Of a stretch of DNA of 61,286 nt, positions 18,546-27,322 are shown piece after piece (the first letter of the stretch is position 1; the number at the start of each line of letters is the position of its first letter). Below the pieces are notes generated by a model, which saw nothing but the letters and a program-made list of their open reading frames with translations, was not told the origin of the DNA and ran no database searches. The translations under genes and the position numbers were made by a program. The DNA lies in NCBI GenBank assembly GCA_029572935.1, contig JAKQHM010000034.1, positions 1 through 61,286 of the forward strand, written 5' to 3'. The stretch comes from Bacteroidota bacterium (lineage in GTDB: Bacteria > Bacteroidota > Bacteroidia > Chitinophagales > Saprospiraceae).

Positions 18546-19394
18546 TCAGCTGAGCCCGCCATCCTTTTTTTGAGCATCATTTTTTTCTTTGTGCTGGTAC
18601 TCGCCGCAATTCCAGCAGTACCTGGAATCTTTAGGGTGATCGGTCGCTCCACAGGCATCGCAATGCTGCGTAAAGTCCATTTTAGATTGCCTGAACTTTC
18701 CCAGCTCTGCAGTTACAATTCCGGTAGGGACTGCGATAACCGCATAGCCTAATATCATCACGACCGATGCTAAAAATCTGCCAACAGGTGTGACCGGAGA
18801 AATGTCCCCATATCCCACGGTCGTAATTGTGACAATAGCCCAGTAAATGCTGATCGGGATACTCTCAAATCCAGACTCCGGATGACCGGATTCCACAACA
18901 TACATGACCCCGCCAAATGCAGACACCATCAGCAGGATAAAAATTAAAAAAACGATGATCTTCTTTCTGCTTTCGTGGAGGGCACCCATGATCAGAAGAC
19001 CGCTCTGGGTATATTCACTCAGGTTGAGTATTCTGAAAATCCTGATCAACCTGAGTACGCGTATGATGCTCAGAAATTGACCACCGGCTATAAAAAGGCT
19101 TATATAACTGGGTAAAATAGAGAGCAAATCTACCAGTCCAAAGAAGCTAAATATATATATGCTTTTCTTTTTGACTACGTAGATCCTGAGAAAATACTCC
19201 AGCGTAAAAAAGATCGTGATGATCCATTCCAGGATTTAAAAAGTACCTGCGAAACGGTCATGGTAAACAGGCACGCTATCCAACATGACCAGAAGGGTGC
19301 TGAAAAGAATCGCATAGAGGATGGTCAGATCAAAAGTTCTTCCCGCCCGGGTGTTGGATTCAAAAACTATGCTATGCAGCTTTTCTTTATTCAT
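18546..19394 (-). pseudogene. Voltage-gated-type K+ channel with C-terminal zinc ribbon, interrupted by an in-frame TAA
   Basis: From ATG 19394 the frame reads MNKEKLHSIVFESNTRAG, then S1, and hits TAA at 19236-19238 after 52 codons. The same frame resumes with ILEWIITIFFTLEYFLRIY (S2), a S3 segment, S4 with regularly spaced Arg (RVLRLIRIFRI), S5, the pore helix and the K+ filter TTVGYGD, and S6. The ~283-codon length is normal for a bacterial Kv-like channel. A Cys-x2-Cys...Cys-x2-Cys zinc ribbon (CDACG...CWNCG) near the C-terminus is unusual. An internal ATG at 19127 would yield a channel lacking S1-S3. The stop replaces what looks like a single residue, so a point mutation, a sequence error or a recent pseudogene are the candidate explanations. 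Confidence 0.85.
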
Positions 19395-19528
19395 GGGACA
19401 TATTATTTTCTATTGGTAAATTCAGCTTGATGTTCGGATAATTGCCAACCAAATATGCATTGATTATTACCAGTCTAAAAATATGGATAAAGGGAAAACA
19501 TAAGGACTGACTTGTTATTTGTCCTGAA

Positions 19529-20824
19529 TTACTGAGCCAGATGTTCTTTTTTTACCTGACTGATCAGGACAAAGGCCAGACAAAAGAATAAGATCAGGCT
19601 CAACACACTGTATCGCATGCTGCCCGTGATCTGATCCACAAAACCAAACATGAAACTGCCCAGAACGATCGAGACATAATAAACAACGTTGTAAAAACTG
19701 AAAAAGCAGGTGACATCTTCGTGTCCGTGGGGGATCAGTTTTGAAAAAGTGGATCGGGAAACGGATTGAATTCCACCTATGACCAATCCTACCAATGCAG
19801 CCACCATATAGAACATGGCTTTGCTCGTGACCGAATAAGCCATAACGCAAATCACGATCCAGATCAGGAGCATGATTTTCATGCTCAGCACATTATTTTT
19901 CCAACGGGCGATCCGGGCAAAAGTCAAGGCTCCACCGATGGCGACTACCTGAAGCAAAAGAATGACTAGTATCAATTCGGCGGATTCAAACCCCAGTTCC
20001 TTTTGTGCAAAGGGAGAGGCCAGATATACGACTGTCTGAACGCCGGCGCTGTAAAACAGAAAGGAAGCCAGAAAAAAGAACACTTCCTTTTTCGAGCGGA
20101 TGATCCTCCAGGCTTTTCTGAGTTCATTCACACCATGCATCAGGCTAAAGGAAGATCCGTGCACCTTTCGATCCCTTGGCAGCCAGGCAAATGAAAACTG
20201 ACTAAAGCCCAGCCACCAGGCACCTACTGCAAAAAATGCAAACCGGATCGGGATATGTTTTGCAATGGATTCCGGTCCAAATCCAAACCACTCAGGCTTT
20301 TGAATCATCATCAGGTTGGTGATCAGCAGAATTACGCTGCCAATGTAACCAAAAGCATATCCTTTAGCACTCAGTTGATCGCTTTGCGAAGGGGGAACCA
20401 GATCAGCAAGATAGGAATCGTAAAAAACAAGAGAGGCGGCATGACAGACAGCTGCGCCGGCAAAAAAAGCAAGACAAATCCACAGTGTATCCATGCCATT
20501 GAAAAAGAAAAGCCCCATACAACAAAGGCTGCCCAAAGTCGTGAAGAGTCGCATGAAGAATTTACGGTGACCCCCATAGTCAGCGATGCCGGAAAGGACC
20601 GGGGATAAGCAACAAACCAGCAAATAGGCAAAAGATATGGTATAGGCATACAAAGAAGAGTTGCTGGTGCTGCCGGGTCCTATGCTGATCATTGGATCCG
20701 TAGCAGAAATAAAAAAGGTGGGAAATATGGTGGTAGAAATAACCAAAGAGTAGGATGAATTGGCCCAGTCAAAGAGGATCCAGCCCCATTTTGATTTTTC
20801 GCTTCCCTCCTGTACGGTACTCAT
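19529..20824 (-). CDS. UMF1-type major facilitator superfamily transporter
   Basis: 431 residues from ATG 20824 (MSTVQEGSEKSK), which I prefer because the family motif WGWILFDWANSSYS follows closely. About 12 membrane segments. The fold and the N-terminal 'FDWANS' motif match the UMF1/Atg22-like MFS branch (vacuole-effluxer-like), whose bacterial substrates are undetermined. It is divergent from the rimK-like operon with about 185 nt between the start codons. No marked start-site motif was seen apart from near-consensus TATTCTTG. Confidence 0.85.
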   Translation of the reverse strand: MSTVQEGSEKSKWGWILFDWANSSYSLVISTTIFPTFFISATDPMISIGPGSTSNSSLYAYTISFAYLLVCCLSPVLSGIADYGGHRKFFMRLFTTLGSLCCMGLFFFNGMDTLWICLAFFAGAAVCHAASLVFYDSYLADLVPPSQSDQLSAKGYAFGYIGSVILLITNLMMIQKPEWFGFGPESIAKHIPIRFAFFAVGAWWLGFSQFSFAWLPRDRKVHGSSFSLMHGVNELRKAWRIIRSKKEVFFFLASFLFYSAGVQTVVYLASPFAQKELGFESAELILVILLLQVVAIGGALTFARIARWKNNVLSMKIMLLIWIVICVMAYSVTSKAMFYMVAALVGLVIGGIQSVSRSTFSKLIPHGHEDVTCFFSFYNVVYYVSIVLGSFMFGFVDQITGSMRYSVLSLILFFCLAFVLISQVKKEHLAQ

Positions 20825-20960
20825 TTTGGGGACAAGAATACGAAAATAAAACAGCCTGACCCGCATGATATTCTGTCGCCTTTCTGGAATTGAATGCAAA
20901 GGTCGATTGGCTGAAGCATAGTGGCCTAAAATTTAAGCTAGTCTGTTCAGATGAGGGAAG

Positions 20961-20990
20961 TTTGCGCTTATTTATAAATTTCTATCTTTG
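20961..20990 (+). promoter_or_regulatory. Promoter of the rimK-like operon
   Basis: TTTG at 20961-20964, an 18-nt AT-rich spacer and TATCTTTG at 20983-20990 fit the Bacteroidota consensus. It predicts a leader of only about 13 nt before ATG 21010. Confidence 0.7.
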
Positions 20991-21009
20991 GACTTCAACA
21001 ATCCAGCCG

Positions 21010-21888
21010 ATGAAACTCCTGATCCTCTCCCGAAACGCAAATCTATACAGTACCCAAAGTCTGGTGCGCGCCGCAGTTTCCCTGGGACATGAGGTGCAGG
21101 TTTACGATCACATGATGTGCAACATCATTGTCGAGAAATCCAAACCCGCACTCATGATCGGCAACGATTATTTCGGACATTTTGATGCGGTGATTCCCAG
21201 GATCGGCGCATCTGCTACTGCCTATGGAGCAGCGATCATCAGGCAATTGGAGAGCATGGGCATTTTTGTGACCGTGACGGCCGAAGCCCTGATGAAGGCA
21301 CGGGATAAACTCCATTGCCTTCAGATCCTTTCGGCACATGGCATCGATGTGCCCCGTACAGGAATCTCAGCCGGGGACTATTGTGCACCGGTGGTGTACG
21401 ATCAGATATCCAAGGAGCGTGCCGTCATTAAGTTGCTCGCAAGCACGCAGGGCTTGGGCGTCATTTTGGCCCAATCCAAAAGTCAGGGAGTGTCGATCGT
21501 GGAAGGCTTTCACAGAGCAGGACAGGAGGTACTCATTCAGGAGTTTATTTCCGACGCCCGTGGCTCGGACATCAGAGCTTTTGTAGTGGATGGGGAGGTA
21601 GTGGGCTCTATGGTCCGACAGGCAGTGCCCGGAGAATTCAGATCCAACATCCACAGGGGAGCCAGTTCCTTTAAAATTGACCTGGATCCCGCAGAAGAAA
21701 TTCTTGCATTAAAAGCGACTGAAATTCTCGGTCTAAAGATCGCAGGGGTGGATATTCTGAGATCCAAAAGGGGACCATTGATCCTTGAAGTGAATGCCTC
21801 TCCGGGCCTCGAAGGCATCGAAGGGACCACCGGGGTGAATATTTCGGAAAAGATCATCCGCTTTGTCGAGAAAGGAGTAAAAAATTAG
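21010..21888 (+). CDS. rimK: RimK-like ATP-grasp ligase
   Basis: 292 residues from ATG 21010. An N-terminal RimK preATP-grasp domain (MKLLILSRNANLYSTQSL..A) precedes an ATP-grasp fold with the lysine and acidic motifs ERAVIKLLASTQG, LIQEFI, GSDIRAFVVDGEVVG and LEVNASPGLEG (metal and ATP ligands). RimK adds glutamate to the C-terminus of ribosomal protein S6; paralogues glutamylate other peptides or small molecules. Its stop abuts the ATG of an AstE/AspA-like hydrolase, and two further genes overlap in series. That context suggests a ligase-hydrolase pair with a substrate that may not be S6. Confidence 0.9.
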   Translation: MKLLILSRNANLYSTQSLVRAAVSLGHEVQVYDHMMCNIIVEKSKPALMIGNDYFGHFDAVIPRIGASATAYGAAIIRQLESMGIFVTVTAEALMKARDKLHCLQILSAHGIDVPRTGISAGDYCAPVVYDQISKERAVIKLLASTQGLGVILAQSKSQGVSIVEGFHRAGQEVLIQEFISDARGSDIRAFVVDGEVVGSMVRQAVPGEFRSNIHRGASSFKIDLDPAEEILALKATEILGLKIAGVDILRSKRGPLILEVNASPGLEGIEGTTGVNISEKIIRFVEKGVKN

Positions 21889-22845
21889 ATGGACAGCATC
21901 AACATACAAGGGCAGGAATTCGGTCCGGGTGCTTATGGTATGGTTCGGATCAATGCGGGTAGATTGCCTTCCGGCAACCGGATCTCCATCTCCGCCTATA
22001 TCTACAGGAGCAGACAGCCAGGCCCGGTGGCCCTCTTTCTGGGAGGCATGCATGGAGATGAGATCAATGGCGTGGAGATCGTCAGAAGGTCGATCACCGA
22101 TGGATTATATGCCAACCTCCGATGCGGAAGCGTGATCTGCATTCCCGTTCTGAACATCTTTGGGTTTATCAATTTCTCAAGGGACGTACCGGACGGAAAA
22201 GATGTCAACCGTAGCTTTCCCGGAAGCATGACGGGCTCGCTGGCTTCGCGCATTGCACGCATCATTACACGAAAAATTCTAAGTATAGTCGATTTTGGTG
22301 TGGATTTTCACACAGGAGGCAAGGATCATTGGAATATGCCGCAACTGCGATTCACCTCCAGATCAGAAGAGTCCTTCCGTTTGGCCATCGAATCGCGTTA
22401 TCCCCTTTTGGTGCAGAAACCGGTCATATCCAAATCGCTGAGAAAGGTGGCCCGCGATCTCAAGAAACCGATTTTGATTTTTGAAGGAGGGGAGGCACTC
22501 AGATTGGACAATCTGGTCATAGAAAAAGGTTTGGAGGTGATCCGCAATCTGCTGGTGGCAAAGGGAATGGCAGATGGAAATCTTCCGGACCTTAAAAGTC
22601 CACAGATTTTCAGGAAGTCCAGCTGGGAACGCAGCCCGGAAGGAGGCATTGTAAGTTATACCCGCAAAGCAGGAGAGTTTATTACCCAGGATGAACTGCT
22701 GGCTGTGATCAATGATCCTTTCGGTCAGAAGGAAACCAGGGTATATGCATCGAGAAGTGGATATCTGCTAAGCCATAACAATGCCCCGGTAGTCAACCTG
22801 GGTGATGGTTTGTTTCATATCGGATACGACAGGATTAATGCATGA
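21889..22845 (+). CDS. Succinylglutamate desuccinylase/aspartoacylase family zinc amidohydrolase
   Basis: 318 residues, starting immediately after the TAG of the RimK-like gene. It has the carboxypeptidase-A-like zinc site: GGMHGDEINGVE (His, Glu), DVNRSFPG (substrate-carboxylate Arg) and DFHTGG (third zinc ligand). A catalytic Glu is likely at IFEGGEALR. A C-terminal beta barrel of ~90 residues (GGIVSYTRKAGEFITQDELLAVINDPFG) is typical of the family. These enzymes release acyl groups from N-acyl amino acids or trim C-terminal residues. Pairing with a RimK ligase is also seen elsewhere and suggests a make/break cycle on an amide bond, as inference. It overlaps the next gene by 4 nt (ATGA). 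Confidence 0.88.
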   Translation: MDSINIQGQEFGPGAYGMVRINAGRLPSGNRISISAYIYRSRQPGPVALFLGGMHGDEINGVEIVRRSITDGLYANLRCGSVICIPVLNIFGFINFSRDVPDGKDVNRSFPGSMTGSLASRIARIITRKILSIVDFGVDFHTGGKDHWNMPQLRFTSRSEESFRLAIESRYPLLVQKPVISKSLRKVARDLKKPILIFEGGEALRLDNLVIEKGLEVIRNLLVAKGMADGNLPDLKSPQIFRKSSWERSPEGGIVSYTRKAGEFITQDELLAVINDPFGQKETRVYASRSGYLLSHNNAPVVNLGDGLFHIGYDRINA

Positions 22846-24293
22846 AAATTCTGATAGCACTTACCTTTTTTCTCACCACTTACCATCAGCTCCTGATGTC
22901 TCAGGTGGAAAAATGGCAGGCAGAGGTAGATAAATTTGTCACTCACAAAGATTTTTCATCGGCCAGTATCGGGATTTCCATCTCTGAAATCCGCACCGGC
23001 CGTACCATAGCTTCACATGATGCAGAGCGAAGTCTGATTCCTGCTTCCACATTGAAAATTCTTAGTTCCTATGCAGCGCTCCACACTGCCGGAAAGGATT
23101 ATAGATATCAGACCGAATTTTTGGTTCGTTCCTCAGGTGTCTCGGATAGTACTCTGTGGGGCGATTTGATGGTCATTGGAAAAGGTGATCCCAGTTTTTT
23201 GTCCAGCCTTTTGCCGGAAAATACGAACCTGGGTGCCTTGGCGGATACCCTGGTTCAGGCCTTGCTCACAAAAGGAATCCGTACCATCAGTGGGACGGTC
23301 CGCGTAAATTCCGATTTCATCAAAGATATTCCGGAAAACCCTGAGTGGCTTTGGTATGACCTGGGCAATTACTATGGATCGGGTTATTACGGATTCAATG
23401 CCTACGAAAATGCCGCCATGATTACCCTGAGCATACCGGATGCTCCCGATCAGATTTGCGAGATTCTCGACGTCGTACCTGCCTGTCTTTGGGAGAACTA
23501 TTGCTCCGAGGCAGTGACAGTGGAAACCGGTCCCTTCGTTCCACTTTATCTCCTGGGTACCTCATCCCACCGGATCTACACCGTTCATGGGCGCCTGCAG
23601 TATGGCAAGGATAAGACCATCAGTTTGGCCGCTGCTGTCCCCAATCCTTCCGAGACCTTCGAATGCATCCTGAAAGATGCCCTTAAAGAAAAGGGTATTT
23701 TGTTTCGGGATAGCCTTGTGCCGGGATTCTTTCCGAAGGACGAAATGATTTACGTTCACCCATCCCAGACCCTGGATAAATTGGCTAAAAGAGCTCTGGG
23801 GCGAAGCGTAAATCTCTACGCAGAAGCCTTTCTCCATCTCGGAGGATGGATCTGGAACGGTGACCCGGACAGGGAAATGGCACTGGATAAAATGAGAAAA
23901 TTTTATCTGGGAAAATCCGGCCATAAGGCAGGGGTGAGAATCCTGGATGGAAGCGGACTGAGTCCTAAAAATCGCATTACGGCACAAATCATGACGGATA
24001 TTTTAAATGAGATCGCTGCAGACAAGAAGAGAAAATACTTTGTCCAGCTCTTGCCTGATGTTTCCCAATCAGGTTCTCTTGCTTCGCGACTCTCCCGAAA
24101 AACAAGATTGAAGGAAAAGTTCCGTTTGAAAAGCGGAAGTATGGAGGGGGTGAGAGCCTATGCGGGTTATATCATGAATGGGTCGGATCCCCAATATAGC
24201 ATCAGCCTGATGATCAACAACTACGATTGCAGCGGAGATGAAATCAAAAAGCATATTTCAGATTTTCTGATACATTTGTCCCAGTTAAAATGA
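22842..24293 (+). CDS. dacB: PBP4-type D-alanyl-D-alanine carboxypeptidase/endopeptidase (peptidase S13)
   Basis: 483 residues with a short signal peptide. The active-site serine tetrad SxxK is at S69-K72 (PASTLKI), the SxN motif is SVN (GRSVNLYAE), and the third box is KSG (RLKSGSMEG). Between the first two motifs is the S13-type insert (about residues 90-310). The enzyme removes terminal D-Ala or cleaves cross-links in periplasmic peptidoglycan. It is translationally coupled by ATGA overlaps to the AstE/AspA-like gene before it and the methyltransferase gene after it. Coupling of a wall peptidase to a RimK ligase is not something I recognise as a standard operon. Confidence 0.9.
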   Translation: MKILIALTFFLTTYHQLLMSQVEKWQAEVDKFVTHKDFSSASIGISISEIRTGRTIASHDAERSLIPASTLKILSSYAALHTAGKDYRYQTEFLVRSSGVSDSTLWGDLMVIGKGDPSFLSSLLPENTNLGALADTLVQALLTKGIRTISGTVRVNSDFIKDIPENPEWLWYDLGNYYGSGYYGFNAYENAAMITLSIPDAPDQICEILDVVPACLWENYCSEAVTVETGPFVPLYLLGTSSHRIYTVHGRLQYGKDKTISLAAAVPNPSETFECILKDALKEKGILFRDSLVPGFFPKDEMIYVHPSQTLDKLAKRALGRSVNLYAEAFLHLGGWIWNGDPDREMALDKMRKFYLGKSGHKAGVRILDGSGLSPKNRITAQIMTDILNEIAADKKRKYFVQLLPDVSQSGSLASRLSRKTRLKEKFRLKSGSMEGVRAYAGYIMNGSDPQYSISLMINNYDCSGDEIKKHISDFLIHLSQLK

Positions 24294-24997
24294 GCACGAC
24301 ATTCAGCATCCCTACCTGGGCTTATTATGGTTTCTTAATCTTGTTTTGTTCCTGTGGAGGACCGGATCTGCGATCTGCCAGGGAAGAAGAAGTTTTAAAA
24401 CCGGATAGTACCCAAAATTTCTCCGAAACAGAGGCGAAAACATCCATTCAGATTCAGGACCGCACCATCTGGCAAAAGCCTTACCAGGTCATTGAAATGC
24501 TGGGACCGCTGGAGGACAAGGTCATCGCAGACATAGGTGCGGGCAGCGGCTATTTTTCATTTCGATTCATTTATTCAGCCCAAAAGGTCATCGCAGTAGA
24601 CATAGAGAAAGAGCTCATCGATATGATGAATGCCGAAAAGGAATTTTACAAGCCTGAACTCAAAGAGAAATTTGAAGCTCGGCTCGCCTCACCGGATAAT
24701 CCGCGATTGGCCAGAAATGAAGTGGACATTGTCTTTTTGTCCAACACCTACACCTATATTCAGAATCGCACATCCTACTTAAACAAATTGATCCCTTGCC
24801 TGAAGCCGGGTGGCAGGATCGTGGTGGTGGATTTTAAAAAGAAGATAACGCCCTTTGGTCCACCCATGAATCAACGTCTGGCCCAGGGAGACGTGGAGAC
24901 AGAACTTCTCGATGCGGGCTTCAGGATTCAGGTATCGGATGATACCAGTTTGTTGTATCAGTACATCATCATTGCGGAAGCTCCAATCAAAGGTTGA
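24290..24997 (+). CDS. Lipoprotein-type class I SAM-dependent methyltransferase
   Basis: 235 residues. The N-terminus reads as a lipoprotein signal (hydrophobic YYGFLILF, then lipobox-like FCSC at about residue 20). The rest is a class I methyltransferase with motif I (IADIGAGSGYFSF), an acidic motif II (VIAVDIEKE), a motif IV region (EVDIVFLSNTY) and post-I strands (GGRIVVVDF). The start is supported by the ATGA overlap with dacB. An exported SAM-dependent enzyme is puzzling because SAM is cytosolic; the domain may have been re-used or the protein may face inward. Such lipoprotein methyltransferases recur in Bacteroidota, and I know of no tested function. Confidence 0.8.
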   Translation: MSTTFSIPTWAYYGFLILFCSCGGPDLRSAREEEVLKPDSTQNFSETEAKTSIQIQDRTIWQKPYQVIEMLGPLEDKVIADIGAGSGYFSFRFIYSAQKVIAVDIEKELIDMMNAEKEFYKPELKEKFEARLASPDNPRLARNEVDIVFLSNTYTYIQNRTSYLNKLIPCLKPGGRIVVVDFKKKITPFGPPMNQRLAQGDVETELLDAGFRIQVSDDTSLLYQYIIIAEAPIKG

Positions 24998-25003
24998 TTG
25001 GAG
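24981..25003 (+). other. Perfect hairpin overlapping the stop codon
   Basis: CTCCAATCAA-AGG-TTGATTGGAG forms a 10-bp perfect stem with a 3-nt loop. It includes the TGA of the methyltransferase gene. No U-run follows, so it is more likely a 3'-end stabiliser or part of factor-dependent termination than a classical terminator. Confidence 0.5.
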
Positions 25004-25104
25004 ATGAACAAAACTGGAAGCAGGAGAAAAAATTAATCGACTTCCACATCCCAAAAAGAGGCAGAGTTCAAAGGACGTATTCGAAAAAAAATTGAATAGG
25101 ATCA

Positions 25105-25131
25105 CAGGAAAATGTTCCAATCATTTTCCTG
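25105..25131. terminator. Hairpin between convergent genes, possible terminator
   Basis: CAGGAAAATG-TTCCAAT-CATTTTCCTG, a 10-bp perfect stem in the 156-nt gap between the convergent methyltransferase and purA genes. The trailing U-run is weak on both strands (AAAATTC on plus), so intrinsic termination is plausible but not certain. Confidence 0.45.
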
Positions 25132-25153
25132 AAAATTCTAGTGGGAATGAGTC

Positions 25154-26422
25154 TTAATTTCTGACCAAAAGCTCTTCTCTTCCGGGTCCGGTACTGAGCA
25201 TGCTGACTGGTAATTTCACGGAATCTTCAATATTTCCAAGCATCAACCTGAGTTCTGCAGGCAATTCTTCCATTCGGGTGGCAGATTCCAGTGGGCTCAT
25301 CCATCCCTTTAGGTTCACGGTCCTTACCTCGCTGATCGTTTCCATCGAATAGGGGACCTCTGTGGTCCATTCGCCACCGGTTTGATAGGCATCAACCAGG
25401 GAGATCAATTCAAAGTCGTTCAGCACATCTGCTTTGGTGATGCATAGGTCTGTCACCCCATTCACTATGCAGGCATAGCGGAGCTGCACGAGATCAAGCC
25501 AGCCACATCTTCTGGGCCTGCCTGTGGTCGAACCGAATTCGCTTCCGGCTTGTCTGAGCCTGTCACCGGTCTCATCTTTCAGTTCGGAAGGGAACGGACC
25601 GGATCCGACACGGGTACAATAGGCTTTGGCAATGCCTATTACCTTGCGGATCTGATTGGGAGGCACGCCCAGTCCAGTACATACTCCGGCGGTGATGGTA
25701 TTGGAACTGGTGACAAAGGGATACGTGCCAAAGTCCACATCCAGCATGGTGCCCTGAGCCCCTTCTGCCAGAATGTTTTCAGACAGTGCGGTTCTTTCAG
25801 CCAACCAATATTCAGCGTCAATCTGCCTTAATTTTCGGAGCGAATCCAGGCTTTCCATCCATGCTGCCTCCTCTGCTTCCATATTGAATTCAACGTCGGG
25901 AAACTGTCGAATAAACTGAAGATGTTTGGTTTTTAACTTTTTATACCTCTGGTCGAAATCAGCATGGTCCAGATCTCCGACCCTGAGACCGTTTCGACCT
26001 GTCTTATCCATATAGCACGGACCAATTCCACGCAGGGTGGATCCGATCTTATCTTTACCTTTGGCATTTTCTGATGCCAGATCGATCCAGCGATGTGCCG
26101 GGAGGATCAAGTGGGCTTTTCTCGATAGCAACAATCTGTCCAATGCGTCCGGTGCTTTAGGCAAAACGGACTGGATCTCCTTCTTAAGCGTCACGGGATC
26201 CAGAACAACGCCGTTTCCGATTACATTGAAAATACCTGGACGAAAAATACCGGAAGGAATGGTATGCAAAACATGTTTTACTCCATCGATGTATAGGGTA
26301 TGACCTGCATTGGGTCCACCTTGAAACCTGCACACCACAGAATATTGATTGGCCAGAAAATCGACCACTTTACCCTTGCCTTCATCCCCCCACTGCAATC
26401 CAAGTATCACATCTACGGGCAT
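25154..26422 (-). CDS. purA: Adenylosuccinate synthetase
   Basis: 422 residues, full length for PurA. It catalyses the GTP-dependent condensation of IMP and aspartate to adenylosuccinate in AMP biosynthesis. Near the N-terminus is the GTP-binding and catalytic loop GLQWGDEGKGKVVDF, with the catalytic Asp, then NAGHTL with the catalytic His. STLRGIGPCYMDK and STTGRPRRCGWLDL (the Arg-rich IMP/aspartate loop) follow, then ITKADVLN in the guanine-binding strand. It appears monocistronic, with 67 nt to the start region of the next minus-strand gene. Confidence 0.97.
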   Translation of the reverse strand: MPVDVILGLQWGDEGKGKVVDFLANQYSVVCRFQGGPNAGHTLYIDGVKHVLHTIPSGIFRPGIFNVIGNGVVLDPVTLKKEIQSVLPKAPDALDRLLLSRKAHLILPAHRWIDLASENAKGKDKIGSTLRGIGPCYMDKTGRNGLRVGDLDHADFDQRYKKLKTKHLQFIRQFPDVEFNMEAEEAAWMESLDSLRKLRQIDAEYWLAERTALSENILAEGAQGTMLDVDFGTYPFVTSSNTITAGVCTGLGVPPNQIRKVIGIAKAYCTRVGSGPFPSELKDETGDRLRQAGSEFGSTTGRPRRCGWLDLVQLRYACIVNGVTDLCITKADVLNDFELISLVDAYQTGGEWTTEVPYSMETISEVRTVNLKGWMSPLESATRMEELPAELRLMLGNIEDSVKLPVSMLSTGPGREELLVRN

Positions 26423-26489
26423 ATATTTCTATTTTTTGATAAAGGGCGAAGGTAGTCATTTTATACGGCCCGGATGAAGCTTCTGCGCA

Positions 26490-27293
26490 TCAAAAGTACC
26501 TCTGCCAGAATTTCCATTTTTCAGGACACCAAGTATAGTGACCTGGCGTGAGGTCTTTGCTTTTGAAGATCAGACCCCATCTGTTTGTTTCGAGACTGCA
26601 GTGGATGTTGTTGACTTGAAGACTTTCGGCCCATGCCCGGCCCATACCGGCAGACCAATGGATGTCATCCACCAACAGGCAGCCCTGGGGGCTTAGACGC
26701 TCGTATATTAAGGAAATAAGCTCCATCGTAGCCCGATACTGGTGATCACCATCCAGGATAATCAGGTCGTAATTCCCAACCGGATCCGATGCCAGAAAAT
26801 CCATAAAGCTGCCATGAAACAAGCTTATATTTTTTACATCATAAGCCCGATGCAATGCACGAGCCTCAGAAGCCAAAAACTCATTCCCCTCCACACCGGT
26901 ACATTTTGCCTGTTTGGCCGCAAGGCCCAAAGTAAGCGTACTCACACCCAGACAACTGCCCAACTCCAGTATGTGTGAGGGTTTCAGATAGACGGTTAGC
27001 CGATACAAATCATAGAGTTGCGCGGGAGGATGAAGCGATTTTTTTGCAAAAGTCCCAAGCTTGCTCCCGCTCTGACCTCTGCTGTCTCCAAAGGGACTCG
27101 GAGGGATCAATTCGTCCCTCTGAATGGTGTCGGTCCAGGCTTGCCAGATCTTGTCAAAATCGTAATAATGGCAGTCCGGATTGAAAACGAATTCAACCAT
27201 TTGGAAAAGAAAGGGAGCATGAATTTTTTGTCGCGTGTCCGCTTTGAGATAATAGCGTGTATATGCCGCGATCCGCTCCAATAATCTCTTCAT
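26490..27293 (-). CDS. Class I SAM-dependent methyltransferase, O-methyltransferase-like
   Basis: 267 residues from ATG 27293 (MKRLLERIAAYTRYYLKADT); a GTG three codons upstream is a less likely start. The central domain has motif I ILELGSCLGVSTLTL, the acidic VEGNEF at the end of beta-2, and DLIILDGDHQYRAT, which resembles the metal and substrate loop of caffeoyl-CoA/CmcI-type O-methyltransferases. VDDIHWSAGM follows. The first ~100 residues are family-specific. Substrate unknown. It is divergent from the FG-GAP surface gene with a 57-nt shared region. Confidence 0.82.
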   Translation of the reverse strand: MKRLLERIAAYTRYYLKADTRQKIHAPFLFQMVEFVFNPDCHYYDFDKIWQAWTDTIQRDELIPPSPFGDSRGQSGSKLGTFAKKSLHPPAQLYDLYRLTVYLKPSHILELGSCLGVSTLTLGLAAKQAKCTGVEGNEFLASEARALHRAYDVKNISLFHGSFMDFLASDPVGNYDLIILDGDHQYRATMELISLIYERLSPQGCLLVDDIHWSAGMGRAWAESLQVNNIHCSLETNRWGLIFKSKDLTPGHYTWCPEKWKFWQRYF

Positions 27294-27322
27294 ATCAGGC
27301 ACGAATATATATAAGTTTTTAT

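Noticed and set aside
14170-19394. Stop-codon reassignment as the explanation for the two in-frame stops
   Set aside because: The interrupting codons are TAG in one gene and TAA in the other, and both are used as ordinary stops in neighbouring genes, so a single reassigned codon cannot explain them.
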